NCBI GenBank assembly: GCA_016710985.1 | Contig: JADJTX010000004.1 | Span: 1 to 64,000 of the forward strand | From: Ignavibacteria bacterium | GTDB taxonomy: Bacteria; Bacteroidota; Ignavibacteria; Tepidaquicellales; Tepidaquicellaceae | Direction of reading: 5' to 3' | Length of the DNA stretch: 64,000 nt | Part shown: positions 28,891 through 38,644 of the stretch, in pieces | Position numbering within the stretch: the stretch's first letter is position 1 | Layout: every line of letters begins with the position of its first letter | Made by a program: the position numbers and the translations under genes | The notes under the pieces: model-generated | Databases searched by the model: none | What the model saw: the letters and a program-made list of their open reading frames with translations, nothing else | What the model was told of the DNA's origin: nothing

Positions 28891-29568
28891 TTAATTCTTA
28901 TTTAATTTAAAAATTTTTTTATATTTTGATTTGGCTTTTTTCTCCCGCCACATGCTTATTTCTTTGTGATTCCCGGATAATAGAACTTTAGGAACTTTAA
29001 GTCTTTCGTAAACTTCAGGTCTTGTGTATTGCGGATAATCGAATCCTGAATCCACCTGAAATGAATCAGTAATTGCCGACTCTCCGTCTCCAAGAACGCC
29101 CGGAATCAATCTCGAAACTGCATCTATAAAAACATATGCAGCGATATCCCCGCAGGATAATACATAATCACCAATAGAAATTTCCCTCGTGACCAGCTTA
29201 GAAATTACTCTTTGATCAATTCCTTTATAATGACCGCAAATTAATATCAGATTTTTTTTCAACGAAAATTCATTTGCAATTTTCTGATTGAAACGAATTC
29301 CCTGGGGAGAGAAAAAAACCACTTCATCATATTCCGTTTTTTTCTGTAGTCTTTTTACAGCTTTAAAAATCGGCTCGGGTTTTAATATCATGCCTGACCC
29401 TCCTCCGTAAGGAGAATCATCTATTTGTTTGTACTTTCCTTCTGCATAATCCCTGAGATTATGTAAATTAAGCTGTATTAAGTCTTTTTTTACAGCTCTG
29501 GAGGTAAGTCCGTTTTTAAAAGAACATTCAAGTATGTTTACATTCGCGCTTAATATGTCAAATCTCAT
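28891..29568 (-). CDS. trmD: tRNA (guanine-37-N1) methyltransferase TrmD
   Basis: Methylates G37 next to the anticodon using SAM, preventing +1 frameshifting. The knotted SPOUT fold motifs are visible: GGGSGMILKPEP near residue 56, LICGHYKGIDQRV near 109 and GDYVLSCGD near 133. The 225-residue length is normal. It lies in the conserved order rimM-trmD-rplS with short gaps (12 bases from rimM, 24 bases to rplS). Confidence 0.97.
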   Translation of the reverse strand: MRFDILSANVNILECSFKNGLTSRAVKKDLIQLNLHNLRDYAEGKYKQIDDSPYGGGSGMILKPEPIFKAVKRLQKKTEYDEVVFFSPQGIRFNQKIANEFSLKKNLILICGHYKGIDQRVISKLVTREISIGDYVLSCGDIAAYVFIDAVSRLIPGVLGDGESAITDSFQVDSGFDYPQYTRPEVYERLKVPKVLLSGNHKEISMWREKKAKSKYKKIFKLNKN

Positions 29569-29580
29569 AACAGATAATTC

Positions 29581-30123
29581 TTAATCCAAAAAACCATCAA
29601 TCAGTTCAACATCAACTCTTTTAGCTTCCATATCAATTTTTTTTACAAACTCTTTATTAAAAGGTATCAGAATTTCTTTGTCTTTATATTTTATATTAAA
29701 CAAATCCCCGCTCCCGTAATTTAACACAGATAAAACCCTGCCAATGTATTCACTCCTGTCATATACTTCTGCATCTATTAATTCATAAAAATAAAAACTG
29801 CCTTCGTCTAATTTTACGCGGTGCTTCTCATCAATCATAATAATCAAATTTACAAGTTCTCTTGAACTTTCGATGCTGTTATAATTGTCTAACTTTAAAT
29901 TTACATACTTATCAAAAACTTTACAATCGGTAATTAAAAAATCTTTGCCTCCGTAATTTGGATTAACAAAGAAACTTTTTTTTACCTCGTCATAAAGATA
30001 AAGCTTTTTGATCTTGTAAAACCTGTCAGGAAAATCAGTCAGAGGAATGATTTTTAAATTACCCTTTATGCCGATTGTCTTAGCAATCTTCCCAATAGCA
30101 ATAAAATTATTATACTCCAACAA
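29581..30123 (-). CDS. rimM: Ribosome maturation factor RimM
   Basis: Helps assemble the 30S head and binds S19. The N-terminal RimM domain starts with AIGKIAKTIGIKGNLKI (about residues 9-25), and a PRC-barrel follows from about residue 100 (YFYELIDAEVY). The 180-residue length is normal. It sits between khpA and trmD in the canonical operon. Confidence 0.93.
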   Translation of the reverse strand: MLEYNNFIAIGKIAKTIGIKGNLKIIPLTDFPDRFYKIKKLYLYDEVKKSFFVNPNYGGKDFLITDCKVFDKYVNLKLDNYNSIESSRELVNLIIMIDEKHRVKLDEGSFYFYELIDAEVYDRSEYIGRVLSVLNYGSGDLFNIKYKDKEILIPFNKEFVKKIDMEAKRVDVELIDGFLD

Positions 30124-30133
30124 TTAATGAATT

Positions 30134-30385
30134 TCAGTTTTCCCTTTTGATCTTATCAGGAATTTCCATAAAAGCTCTTTTACCCTGCTTTGATGCAACT
30201 GCAGAAAGTAATGTTCTGATTGCTTTTGCAGTTCTTCCCATTTTCCCTATCACTTTGCCGGTCTCGCTGTCCTCGACATGCAGAATATATTTTACCCTGT
30301 TTTCATCCTCAACTATTTCCTCTACTCTTACTGCTTCAGGTTTATCTACCAGGTGTTTCGCAATAAATTCAATAAATTCTTTCAT
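30134..30385 (-). CDS. khpA: KH-domain RNA-binding protein KhpA
   Basis: A small (83-residue) single-KH RNA-binding protein of the KhpA/YlqC family, commonly found between rpsP and rimM. The GxxG loop is GKMG within IGKMGRTAKAIRTLL (about residues 48-62). A GGAG site precedes the ATG. No partner gene is visible in the window. Confidence 0.92.
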   Translation of the reverse strand: MKEFIEFIAKHLVDKPEAVRVEEIVEDENRVKYILHVEDSETGKVIGKMGRTAKAIRTLLSAVASKQGKRAFMEIPDKIKREN

Positions 30386-30463
30386 TTTGTGAACTCCTTC
30401 GTTTAATTTAAGAACACTGGGTGAATATAATTGAAATACTATGAACTTGGGTCTGAAAGTTGA

Positions 30464-31045
30464 CTAAAATACTAAGCGTTTGTTTTCTCTCAGCCGGTGG
30501 TGCTTCAGCTTTTGGTGTCTCAACAGGTGGAGCTTCAGCTTTAGTGTCTCAACTTTTGGGTCTTTTGGAGTCTCAGCTTTTGGTGTCTCTTCAGTTTTAA
30601 CCTCTTCAGCTTTTGGCTCAGCTGAGCTGTCACCGGTTTTAGCTTCAGGAGAATCCTTAGTATCTTTCTTAGTCTTCTTTTTAAGCTTTCTTCTTACTTT
30701 TTTTTCCTTAGCTCTTTTTATCTTAGACTCTTTTTCGGCTAAAAATTTTTGGAATTCTGTTTCAACTGTTTCTGAAGCAACTCCTCTTTTCTCAAGATTA
30801 CGTTTCAGAATTAATCCCTCATTTTGAAGTAAATTTCTGACAGTATCTGTTGGTTGTGCGCCGACATTAAGCCAATATTTCACTCGCTCTTCTTTTAATA
30901 TAACTTCCATGGGATCGAGATTCGGATTATATGAACCTACTGCTTCGATGAATCTTCCGTCTCTCGGAAAACGGGAATCAGCTGCTACTATCTTATAGAT
31001 CGGATAGTGCCTCTTTCCCATTCTTTTTAATCTTAATTTTACCAA
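30464..31045 (-). CDS. rpsP: Ribosomal protein S16 with long acidic/lysine-rich tail
   Basis: Residues 1-80 are a normal S16 (LKRMGKRHYPIYKIV, RDGRFIEAVGSYNP). From about residue 85 there is a long extension, first Lys/Arg-rich and then repeating Glu-Thr-Pro-Lys-Ala. Extended S16 tails are known in Bacteroidota. The last ~30 residues look out of frame: shifting by one base near 30540 restores the Pro-Lys-Ala-Glu-Ala pattern, so the true stop is uncertain (possibly as far as 30408). It is the second gene of the ffh operon. Confidence 0.9.
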   Translation of the reverse strand: MVKLRLKRMGKRHYPIYKIVAADSRFPRDGRFIEAVGSYNPNLDPMEVILKEERVKYWLNVGAQPTDTVRNLLQNEGLILKRNLEKRGVASETVETEFQKFLAEKESKIKRAKEKKVRRKLKKKTKKDTKDSPEAKTGDSSAEPKAEEVKTEETPKAETPKDPKVETLKLKLHLLRHQKLKHHRLRENKRLVF

Positions 31046-31087
31046 TGTTTATTTTTTATTTTTTTATTAAAAATGCTTTGATTTGAA

Positions 31088-32437
31088 TTATGCTTTAAAC
31101 TCATTCATTAAATTTGAAGGCAATTTCATTTTCTTCATCAATCCTCTTCCTTTATCCTTGCTGAATTGTTTCATCATTTTCTGCATGTCTTCAAACTGCT
31201 TGATGACCCTGTTGACCTGCTGAATAGGATTCCCGCTGCCGTCAGCTATTCTTCTTCTTCTTGTACCGTTAATTATATTAGGATTCTCTCTTTCTTTTTT
31301 TGTCATCGATAATATTACAGACTCTATTTTAGTTAATACACTGTCATCAATATCCTGATTCTTTACTAATTTGTTCGCTCCGGGTATCATCGATATTAAA
31401 CTGGTAAGAGAACCCATTTTCTTGATCTGATTCATGTATGCAAGAAAATCATTATAATCAAATTTATTTCTTCTGAGCTTGTCTTCAAGCCTGCCGCTTT
31501 CAGACATGTCAAATTCAGTCTGCGCTTTTTCTACAAAAGATACGATGTCTCCCATCCCGAGAATTCGTGAAGCCATTCTGTCAGGATGGAATTGCTCTAT
31601 TGCATCTAACTTTTCACCAACACCTGCAAATTTTATCGGAACGTTTACAATTGCCTTAATGGATAAAGCTGCTCCGCCCCTGGTATCACCATCTAACTTT
31701 GTAAGTACAACACCGTCATAATCAAGTTTATCATGAAATGTCTTTGCTGTATTTACAGCATCCTGTCCTGTCATCGAATCAACTACAAACAATATCTCTT
31801 CCGGGTTTAAAGCTTTTTTATCTTTGAAACCTCATTCATCATTTCTTCATCTATTGCAAGACGACCCGCAGTATCAATAATCAATGTATCTCTTGCATTA
31901 TCTTAGCATACTGTATCGCAGCATTTGAAATCTTCAGCGGATCTTTTTCATTGTCATCACTGTAAACAGGGATGTTTATCTGCTTTCCTAAAATTCTGAG
32001 CTGCTCTATTGCTGCAGGTCTGTATACGTCACAGGCAGCCAGTAAAGGATTTCTTCCTTTTGTTTTTAAATACTTTGCAAGCTTTGCTGAAAAAGTTGTT
32101 TTACCCGAACCCTGTAATCCGACAAGCATTATGATTGAAGGGATTCTGTCTGAAAATTTAATTTCAGCTTTTTCCGAACCCATTAACTTTATGAGTTCGT
32201 CATTAATTATCTTAACAATTAACTGACCGGGAGTAATGCTGGTAAGGACGTTTTGTCCGAGAGATTTTTCTTTTACATCATTAATAAACTTTGTAACGAC
32301 TTTATAATTTACGTCGGCATCGAATAAAACGCGTCTTATTTCACGAAGGGATTCGTCAATGTTTTTTTCATTGATCTTACCCTGACCGCGGATTTTTTTA
32401 AAACGCCTTCGAGCTTATTTGTTAAATCGTCCAGCAA
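31088..32437 (-). CDS. ffh: Signal recognition particle protein Ffh (three frameshifts)
   Basis: Ffh binds signal sequences and targets ribosomes to FtsY. The NG GTPase domain shows GLQGSGKTT (P-loop), DTAGR and TKLDGDTRGG; the methionine-rich M domain ends at 31088. The reading frame breaks near 32393-32399 (a run of seven A on the coding strand that should be eight), near 31905 and near 31820 (another A-run), leaving pieces at 31881-32183 and 31088-31792. The start is probably TTG 32437, because an in-frame stop lies just upstream and no ATG fits. Reconstructed length is about 450 residues, as expected. An essential gene, so the breaks are almost certainly sequence errors. Confidence 0.95.
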
Positions 32438-32964
32438 AACGTATTTTGACTAATATAATTTTTTAAAGAGGTTTAAAATACCAATACTAATGAATTTTAT
32501 CAAGGAAGTTCTTTAATTGATGTCTGAAAGAGTCTGAAAGTATCAGGTGTCTAAAACATTTCAAATCGCAATATATCAGCTAATATTTCCCTTAATTTTA
32601 CTTTTAAACTTCTATTGAAAAACAATGCTTTGATCACAATATCTTTGATTGGGGATTATTTTTTACTGCAAAAGACACAAAGCAGGCACATAGTTCACAA
32701 AGATTTTATTTTTATTTATGTTTCATTCTTTAGGTACCCAGAGCATTTTTTTTGTGCTTTCTGATTAGAAAAAGTTTTGAACGGAGTTGGATAAAAACAG
32801 TTATTTAAGGAGATTTTATACTCATATTAAAATCTTCCTTTTAATCACATATAACCTGAAGACTTGCGAAAATATTTTAGTTTTAAGTCCAAACAATCAT
32901 ACATATAATATTAAGATACAGTTTTTTCAAAATTTTAGCGTTTTCTGTTTTTACAAAATGATTT
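32438..32964. other. Gene-free stretch upstream of ffh
   Basis: About 530 bases, AT-rich, without a convincing gene. It presumably holds the ffh operon promoter. A segment near 32668-32704 (AAGACACAAAG ... GTTCACAAAG) is low-complexity and looks like a decayed dispersed repeat. The 21-bp array begins immediately after. Confidence 0.4.
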
Positions 32965-33361
32965 GTTGGTACCATCGCGCTGCGCGTTGGTACTTTTCTG
33001 CTGTGTGACTGTACATCAGTGCGGTGCGTTGGTACCAACATATCATACGATGGTACATTTTTGCGGCACGAATGTACATCCGCGCGACGCGTTGGTACCA
33101 ACGTGCGATGCGTTGGTACATGAGTGCGGTGCGTTGGTACCAACACATGATGCGTTGGTACAGTTTTTCTGTGCGTTGGTACCAACGTGATGTGTTGGTA
33201 CTAACGCGCGGTGTGAATGTACATTCCTGCGATAAGTTGGTACCAACACATAACTTGTTGGTGCCAACTCACAGTGCGTTGGTACATTTTTGCAGTGCGA
33301 ATGTACCAACGCATAGCAGGAAAGTACCAACATATCACGCGAATGTACCAACAAATGGTAA
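32965..33361. repeat. Tandem array of 19 units of a 21-bp repeat
   Basis: Nineteen head-to-tail units begin at 32965 and repeat every 21 bases, except one 19-base unit at 33175-33193. The first eight bases are nearly constant, GTTGGTAC (variants GAATGTAC, GATGGTAC, GACTGTAC, GAAAGTAC), and GTAC is kept in 18 of 19. About half of the units continue as CAAC, making the 12-bp palindrome GTTGGTACCAAC. The rest of each unit varies around a TGC-like ending. G+C is clearly higher than in the flanks. Both strands are open in several frames because 21 is a multiple of three, but the 19-base unit breaks any single frame, so I treat it as non-coding. Confidence 0.9.
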
Positions 33362-34008
33362 ATATTGTTTTTTTCTCAGCACTGAACAGATTTTAACAGA
33401 TATATCCGAACCACCATGATGTTTAATATTCATTCGGAATCCTGAGATGTTAAATTAAAATTGAATAATGAAAATTATGTTACGCCCGTTGAAATATTTC
33501 TTTGTCTCCAAAACACAGTTGTATGCTCCTGCACGAATATCTGACCCCGCAGGGTAATAAATTTATACGGAACCGTTTTGCTTTGGTCTGCCTTTTGTCC
33601 TTTGTGGCTATAAGACATTGCCCACGAGAAAAAGAGAACGCGGATAACAAGGATTGAGCTGAAAAATTTATAAGAGCAAATTAATATTCTTAATTGAAAA
33701 TTTAAAATAATAGTACCATATTTGTAGCCTTGATCAAAACCCGGATCTAACAAATCAAAAACAAAACTTAAAGTTCATTTTAACTAAAATGTGAAGATGA
33801 GAAATTTCCTATCTTCAAATTATACGAGCTTTAGGTTTTTATCATTTTAAATTCACAAAACCCCAAATACAAATTTTTAATAATTACTTACAAATTAATC
33901 TGTAATTATTTCCTGAATGTTTGTTACTGACATGCATTTCGGGATCCTTTTAACTAACTGATTTTATTTTAAAATAAAATCTATTCTTAATTTAACAAAT
34001 AATATAAA
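33362..34008. other. Gene-free stretch with possible gene remnants
   Basis: No gene is called. On the minus strand near 33450-33540 one frame reads AGAYNCVLETKKYF, like the last strands of a T9SS sorting domain, but it is cut by stops on both sides; this may be a remnant. At 33637-33650 there is a copy of the AACGCGGATAACA element also found at 57764. The promoter for the gene at 34009 must lie here. Confidence 0.35.
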
Positions 34009-36502
34009 ATGAAAAAAACAATTACATCAATGTTTATGATGATACTGTTAATTACAGGATCATCCTATTCTCAGGACAAACAGGACTGGAAGTTTATGCA
34101 TCCAACTCCTCAGAACAACATTGTAAGAAAAGCTAAAATGGTTAGTGAAACCAATTGGGTCGCAGCTGGTGCTAACGGTTCATTTTTGCATTCTTCAAAT
34201 TCCGGAGCGAACTGGTATTTCCAGTTTTTCTGCGGAAAGGTAACGCCAAATACTTTGGCGACAACTCAGAATTATGACATGTGGTTTTTCGATGAGAGTA
34301 ACGGGATAGTTGTCGGGGATCAGGGTTATATCGGACGTACTGCAAACGGCGGAGTTACATTTGATACAGCCGGTTCAAGCCTTGTACCATCAAACTCAAG
34401 GAACTCGTCGATATGGTTTGCTGATGCAAACACAGGTTACATAGGTTCAGGGAGTCAGAATGCTTTCACGACAACAATTTTAAAACAACTAACGGCGGAT
34501 CAACTGGTTTGTAGTTTATCAGGATCTGTCCGGTTCGACGAGTTACCTTACTGCATTAGGCGGAGCGGATGCTCAAACAGTTTGCGCTGCCTGGTCAAAC
34601 GGAACCATCGTCAGAACTTCCAACGGAGGGGCTAACTGGTCTTTGCTTACAAGTGCTGCTCCTTCATTTACAAACAGCATTAGTTTCTTAAACTCAACTA
34701 CCGGATTTACCGCAGGAAGTGCAGGGTCTTTTTCAAGAACAACAAATGCCGGGTTAAACTGGACGACTCTGTCAACTCCTCAGGTTGACTGGTCATACTT
34801 TCAGGTGAAAGTAGTATCAGCTTCTGAGATTTATTTGATCGGTGATGCTACTGCTCTTTATAAGTCAACTGACATGGGAAACAGCTGGTCATCGTTACCT
34901 ATAAATGTAACAGGTCCGGCTGTAACTTTTATTTGGTATTCACTGGATCACTACGGATCAACATACATACTGTCAGGTGATTACGGACAAATTGCTATGT
35001 CAACTGACGGATGCGCGACATGGACTACACCCGGATATACACAGCTTACAAACAGATTTGGTTCTCAGATAACAACTGTACCGGGAACAAGTAAGTACTG
35101 GATTGTCGGTGGAGCTTTTCCAAGCGGATCGACTCAAAAGCAGGTCATGTATTCTTCTAACAGCGGAACATCATGGACTACATACGATATGGGAGTCACG
35201 GGAGATTTCCAGGGAATATCCATGATAAATGAAAATACCGGATATGCCAGCGGAACAAGTAACAGGTTCATGAAAACAACTAACGGCGGTGTAAACTGGT
35301 TTGCAAAAACAAGTCCTTCCCCGGTAGCAACTTCACAATTATACACCTGTGAATTCATTGATGAAAATACAGGATGGGTATTTGTAAATTTTTCCACAGT
35401 ATCCGGCGGTAATGTATTTAAGACAACTAACGGCGGAGACAACTGGACTCAGTATACTACCGGGGCAACAAGTGAGAATATATATTCAGCAGACATGGTA
35501 AATGCAAATACAGGATTCTGTGTAATGAATCAATCGAACAGACCAATTTACCGAACAACAAACGGCGGAATTAACTGGACAGGTGCAACCACTACAGGCT
35601 TTACCGGAAGTATCAGAGGCGTTTCTTCACCAGACGGTATCACAGTTTATGCATGTCAGACAGGAGGAACATCAAGAGTTGCTAAATCTACAAACGGCGG
35701 AGTTAACTGGACACTGATCACTTTACCATCTGTAGCTGACTATTCACACATAAGTTTTAAAGATGCAAATACCGGTTATGTATCCGGTAACAGCACTGCA
35801 GTAATCTGCCGAACATCAAATGGAGGAGCAAACTGGACCTTCCAAAATACACACAGCATTACTAATACCGAAATATTTGTTTCTCAGGGTGACACTGCAT
35901 GGGCGTTAGGAGGGAATGCCGGAATAATGAGATATACAGGTGTAGGCACTCCAATAAAGGTGAATGTAAGCGTTCTGATGCAGGCAATGTATAATAACTT
36001 TACAAATCAGTTGTCAAGAAATGACAATGTGACTGTTTATCTGAGAAATGCTGCAGCGCCTTATGCAATTGTTGATTCAGCATCAGGTGTCATTGATTCG
36101 ATTTCTTTTACTGATCAGTTTACTTTTTCGAATGCTCCTTCAGGTTCATATTATTTGGTTGTAAAACATTTTAATTCCATTGAGACCTGGAGCAGAAACG
36201 GTGGTGAGGTTTTGAAAGCCGAAGGAACTGTTTACAATTATGACTTCACAAATGTCAGCTCTAAGGCATATGGAAATAATATGATTTTAGCAGGAACCAA
36301 ATGGTGCATTTACACAGGTGATGTAAATCAGGAAGGAATCGTTGACCTGACTGATATGATATCAATCTATAATGATGCTTCAAATTTTGTAACCGGCTCA
36401 TTTATAGTTACTGATTTGAATGCAGATAATACTGTAGATTTAACTGATATTGTTTATGCAGACAACAACAGTTCTGCCTTCGTGCATAAAGTCACTCCTT
36501 AA
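34009..36502 (+). CDS. Secreted YCF48/BNR-repeat protein with C-terminal dockerin-like domain (frameshifts)
   Basis: A signal peptide (residues 1-22, ending SYSQ) is followed by at least nine repeats with the TTNGGxNW motif and Asn-Thr-Gly-(Y/F/W) turns. This is the YCF48-like/BNR propeller pattern common in exported Bacteroidota proteins. The last ~60 residues contain two dockerin-like calcium loops, GDVNQEGIVDLTD and DLNADNTVDLTD, and no T9SS sorting signal. Two single-base frame changes lie between about 34490 and 34540, separating 34009-34635 from 34643-36502; restored length is about 830 residues. It may be a surface adhesion or scaffold protein. A terminator follows. Confidence 0.8.
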
Positions 36503-36527
36503 AATTATTAGCATTTATATCAAAATT

Positions 36528-36552
36528 AAAAGCCGGAATAATTCCGGCTTTT
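36528..36552 (+). terminator. Rho-independent terminator after the YCF48/dockerin gene
   Basis: AAAAGCCGGAAT pairs with ATTCCGGCTTTT across a one-base loop and continues into a T-run (to 36556). It begins 25 bases after the stop at 36502. Confidence 0.9.
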
Positions 36553-36635
36553 TTTTAATTAGTTAAAAGTTAAAAAGTTGCAAGACAAAAGTTGAAAGTG
36601 TTGTTGCGCTTATTTGAATTGAAGTACTCCAAATC

Positions 36636-36673
36636 ATTCTTAATTCTTAATTCTTAATTCTTAATTCTTAATT
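36636..36673. repeat. Seven-base simple repeat (TTCTTAA)n
   Basis: Five copies of TTCTTAA in tandem, followed by degenerate AT-rich copies to about 36720, directly upstream of rnhB. It is a low-complexity spacer with no other feature. Confidence 0.7.
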
Positions 36674-36748
36674 TATTAATTATTCAATTCTTAATTGTTA
36701 AATTGTTAATTATTAATTGAATAGATATTTTGATTTAAAAAAAAGTAA

Positions 36749-37351
36749 ATGCTTATTTGCGGAATTGATGAAGCCGGCAGAGGACCTCTGGCAGGACCGG
36801 TTGTAGCTGCGGCAGTAATATTTGAAGACGGTTTTAAAATAAAAAAAGTTAATGATTCAAAACTATTGTCTGAATTTGAAAGAGAGAACCTGTTCGTTAA
36901 AATTGCAGACAAATGTCTCGAGTACCGGATAATAGAAATTGACAATACTGTAATTGATGAAATCAATATTCTAAAAGCAACGATGCAGGCAATGTGTGAC
37001 GCGCTACAGGGATTAAGGATCAAGCCGGATAAGTATTTAATTGACGGAAATTATTTTAAATTGCCGGATGATTACCAGACTGAACTGAATTATGAAACAA
37101 TAATTGATGGAGACGCAAAAGTTTTTGAAATATCAGCCGCGTCAATACTTGCTAAAGTAACCAGGGATAGTATAATGCGCGGGTATCATTTAAGATACCC
37201 GGAATATGATTTCTATCAGCACAAAGGATATTCCACACCGGGGCATGACAGAAAAATAAAAAAATACGGTTTGTGTCAAGTTCACAGAAGAAGTTTCTGC
37301 AGAAAATATTTTGGAACTTACAACATGTTTGAAGATGAAGTGTGTTTATAA
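36749..37351 (+). CDS. rnhB: Ribonuclease HII
   Basis: Removes single ribonucleotides and RNA primers from RNA-DNA hybrids. The signature GIDEAGRGPLAGPVVAAAV lies at residues 4-22 (catalytic Asp6, Glu7), with LIDGN near residue 96 and ISAASILAKVTRD near 130 completing the acidic site. The 200-residue length is normal. It overlaps the yraN start by 17 bases, so the two are coupled. Confidence 0.96.
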   Translation: MLICGIDEAGRGPLAGPVVAAAVIFEDGFKIKKVNDSKLLSEFERENLFVKIADKCLEYRIIEIDNTVIDEINILKATMQAMCDALQGLRIKPDKYLIDGNYFKLPDDYQTELNYETIIDGDAKVFEISAASILAKVTRDSIMRGYHLRYPEYDFYQHKGYSTPGHDRKIKKYGLCQVHRRSFCRKYFGTYNMFEDEVCL

Positions 37352-37703
37352 AAACCGTCTTGGTGCAAACGGTGAATTGATAGCTAAAGATTATCTGAAA
37401 GGTAAAAAATACAAATTTATCACGAATAATTTCAGATATGAACGGGCTGAAGTTGATCTTATATTTGAAGATGAAAAAAATAAACTGCTCATTTTCGTTG
37501 AAGTTAAAACGCGAAGAAATAAAAGCTATGGCGAGCCGGAGGAAGCTGTCACATTTTCAAAACAAAGTCAGATAAAAAAATCTGCATTAGGTTTTATTAG
37601 TGAAAATGAAAAATATGCCGGCTATGATTTGAGAATAGATGTCATAAGTATTTATTTAGATAAAGGGAAAGCGGAGATAAATCATATTGAGAATGCATTC
37701 TGA
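37335..37703 (+). CDS. YraN/UPF0102-family nuclease-fold protein
   Basis: A small restriction-endonuclease-fold protein commonly encoded next to rnhB; its function is unsettled. Conserved motifs are GANGELIAKDYL near the N-terminus, EVDLIFEDE (metal-binding Asp/Glu) and FVEVKTRR (the ExK motif). I place the start at ATG 37335, because the further N-terminal residues from ATG 37311 are not family-like; this gives about 122 residues. It ends at a 25-bp inverted repeat that separates it from the convergent gene. Confidence 0.88.
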   Translation: MKCVYKNRLGANGELIAKDYLKGKKYKFITNNFRYERAEVDLIFEDEKNKLLIFVEVKTRRNKSYGEPEEAVTFSKQSQIKKSALGFISENEKYAGYDLRIDVISIYLDKGKAEINHIENAF

Positions 37704-37794
37704 AGTTAAAAGTTAAAAGTTGAAAGTTAAAAGATCCATTACTTTATTCATTAACTTTTAATTCAATTAAACTTTCAACTTTTAACTTTTAACT
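37704..37794. repeat. 25-bp perfect inverted repeat between convergent genes
   Basis: The arm at 37704-37728 is three AGTTAAA-type copies plus GTTGAAAGTT; its exact complement lies at 37770-37794. It begins at the yraN stop and touches the stop of the convergent gene at 37796. A hairpin of this size could terminate both transcripts. The same AGTTAAAAGTT words recur at 36562-36595 and 63979-64000. Confidence 0.75.
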
Positions 37795-37795
37795 T

Positions 37796-38644
37796 TTAAA
37801 ACGTAAACGTCATTCCAAGTTTAAAAGTACTGTATCTCAAAGGTGCAACGCTTGTAAATGGCCAGTTCATCTGGTTTTTCCGTAGCTGATAGAATCCGTA
37901 TTCATATGCATTCTTTAAAACAAAACTCACAATTGTTCCGGCGACAGGAGCATTTTTCATTATGCTGTTTGTAAAACCGTCGATAGCAAAAAGTCCGCTG
38001 ATTTCAATGACCGAACTCATAAGCTGTTTTCCAAAAAGATGGCGGGGAAAAATATCTGATATCTCATATTTCGGCTGAATTGAAAATCCCGGAGCCAGTT
38101 GTAAATTAATACCTGCTTCAGTCGTTGTCCCGAATCTGAATGCGTTATTGAAATCTGCCAGAGCCGAATTATCTGATACAGATTCATCTGAAACCGGATA
38201 GCTTAATTCAGACCATGCCAAAGAGTTTGAACTATAGGGCATAATTGAAACAGAACCCAGCTTGATTCCATATCCCTCTTTATTTCCAAATCCGAATCTC
38301 CAAAGATCGTTTTCAGTACCGGGATTATTTGACTTTGAATAATTATCTGAAGAAGCATTGCTTAAAAACAGAAAGCGGTTTTTATAATTCAGAATGTCAC
38401 TTCCATACCGGCTTTGATTTTCCCGGGTGAATCCGAGTTTCATTTCCAGCATTCCGGCATCCGCCAGTCCGTAATCATTGCCGTTCAGTGTGATATTTGA
38501 GAGTCCGTAAGAAACTTCAATTGAAGGTTTGTTCGAATACTTTTTTAATAATCCGAAATCACGGTTTGAAGTAGATCTCTGGGCAAATGAAGATGAAGAA
38601 ATCAAAACTAATATTGCAGAAAATGTAAAAATTATTTTATACAT
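37796..38644 (-). CDS. Outer-membrane beta-barrel-like protein, unknown
   Basis: A signal peptide (residues 1-21, ending SSFAQ) is followed by about 260 residues with alternating polar and hydrophobic strands, many Tyr/Phe and short turns. The protein ends in TFTF, as expected for an outer-membrane barrel with a terminal aromatic. No catalytic motif or named family is recognised. It is convergent with yraN, and a long AT-rich spacer separates it from the cold-shock gene. Confidence 0.6.
   Translation of the reverse strand: MYKIIFTFSAILVLISSSSFAQRSTSNRDFGLLKKYSNKPSIEVSYGLSNITLNGNDYGLADAGMLEMKLGFTRENQSRYGSDILNYKNRFLFLSNASSDNYSKSNNPGTENDLWRFGFGNKEGYGIKLGSVSIMPYSSNSLAWSELSYPVSDESVSDNSALADFNNAFRFGTTTEAGINLQLAPGFSIQPKYEISDIFPRHLFGKQLMSSVIEISGLFAIDGFTNSIMKNAPVAGTIVSFVLKNAYEYGFYQLRKNQMNWPFTSVAPLRYSTFKLGMTFTF

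Noticed and set aside
30480..30827. 115-codon plus-strand frame opposite rpsP
   Set aside because: It is the mirror of the repetitive S16 tail (Ser/Phe-rich) and lies wholly inside a well-supported gene on the other strand.
32965..33361. CRISPR array
   Set aside because: Units are contiguous with no spacer of constant length, the repeat is only 8-12 conserved bases, and there are no cas genes in the window.
32883..33419. Open frames of about 100 codons on both strands across the 21-bp array, rich in Val-Pro-Thr-His
   Set aside because: They exist only because a 21-base unit without stops stays open in several frames. The 19-base unit breaks each frame, and no start, ribosome-binding site or signal supports translation.
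33475..33753. 92-codon minus-strand open frame as a gene
   Set aside because: No ribosome-binding site or coherent composition. Another frame in the same place looks like a broken T9SS tail, so this is at most a remnant.
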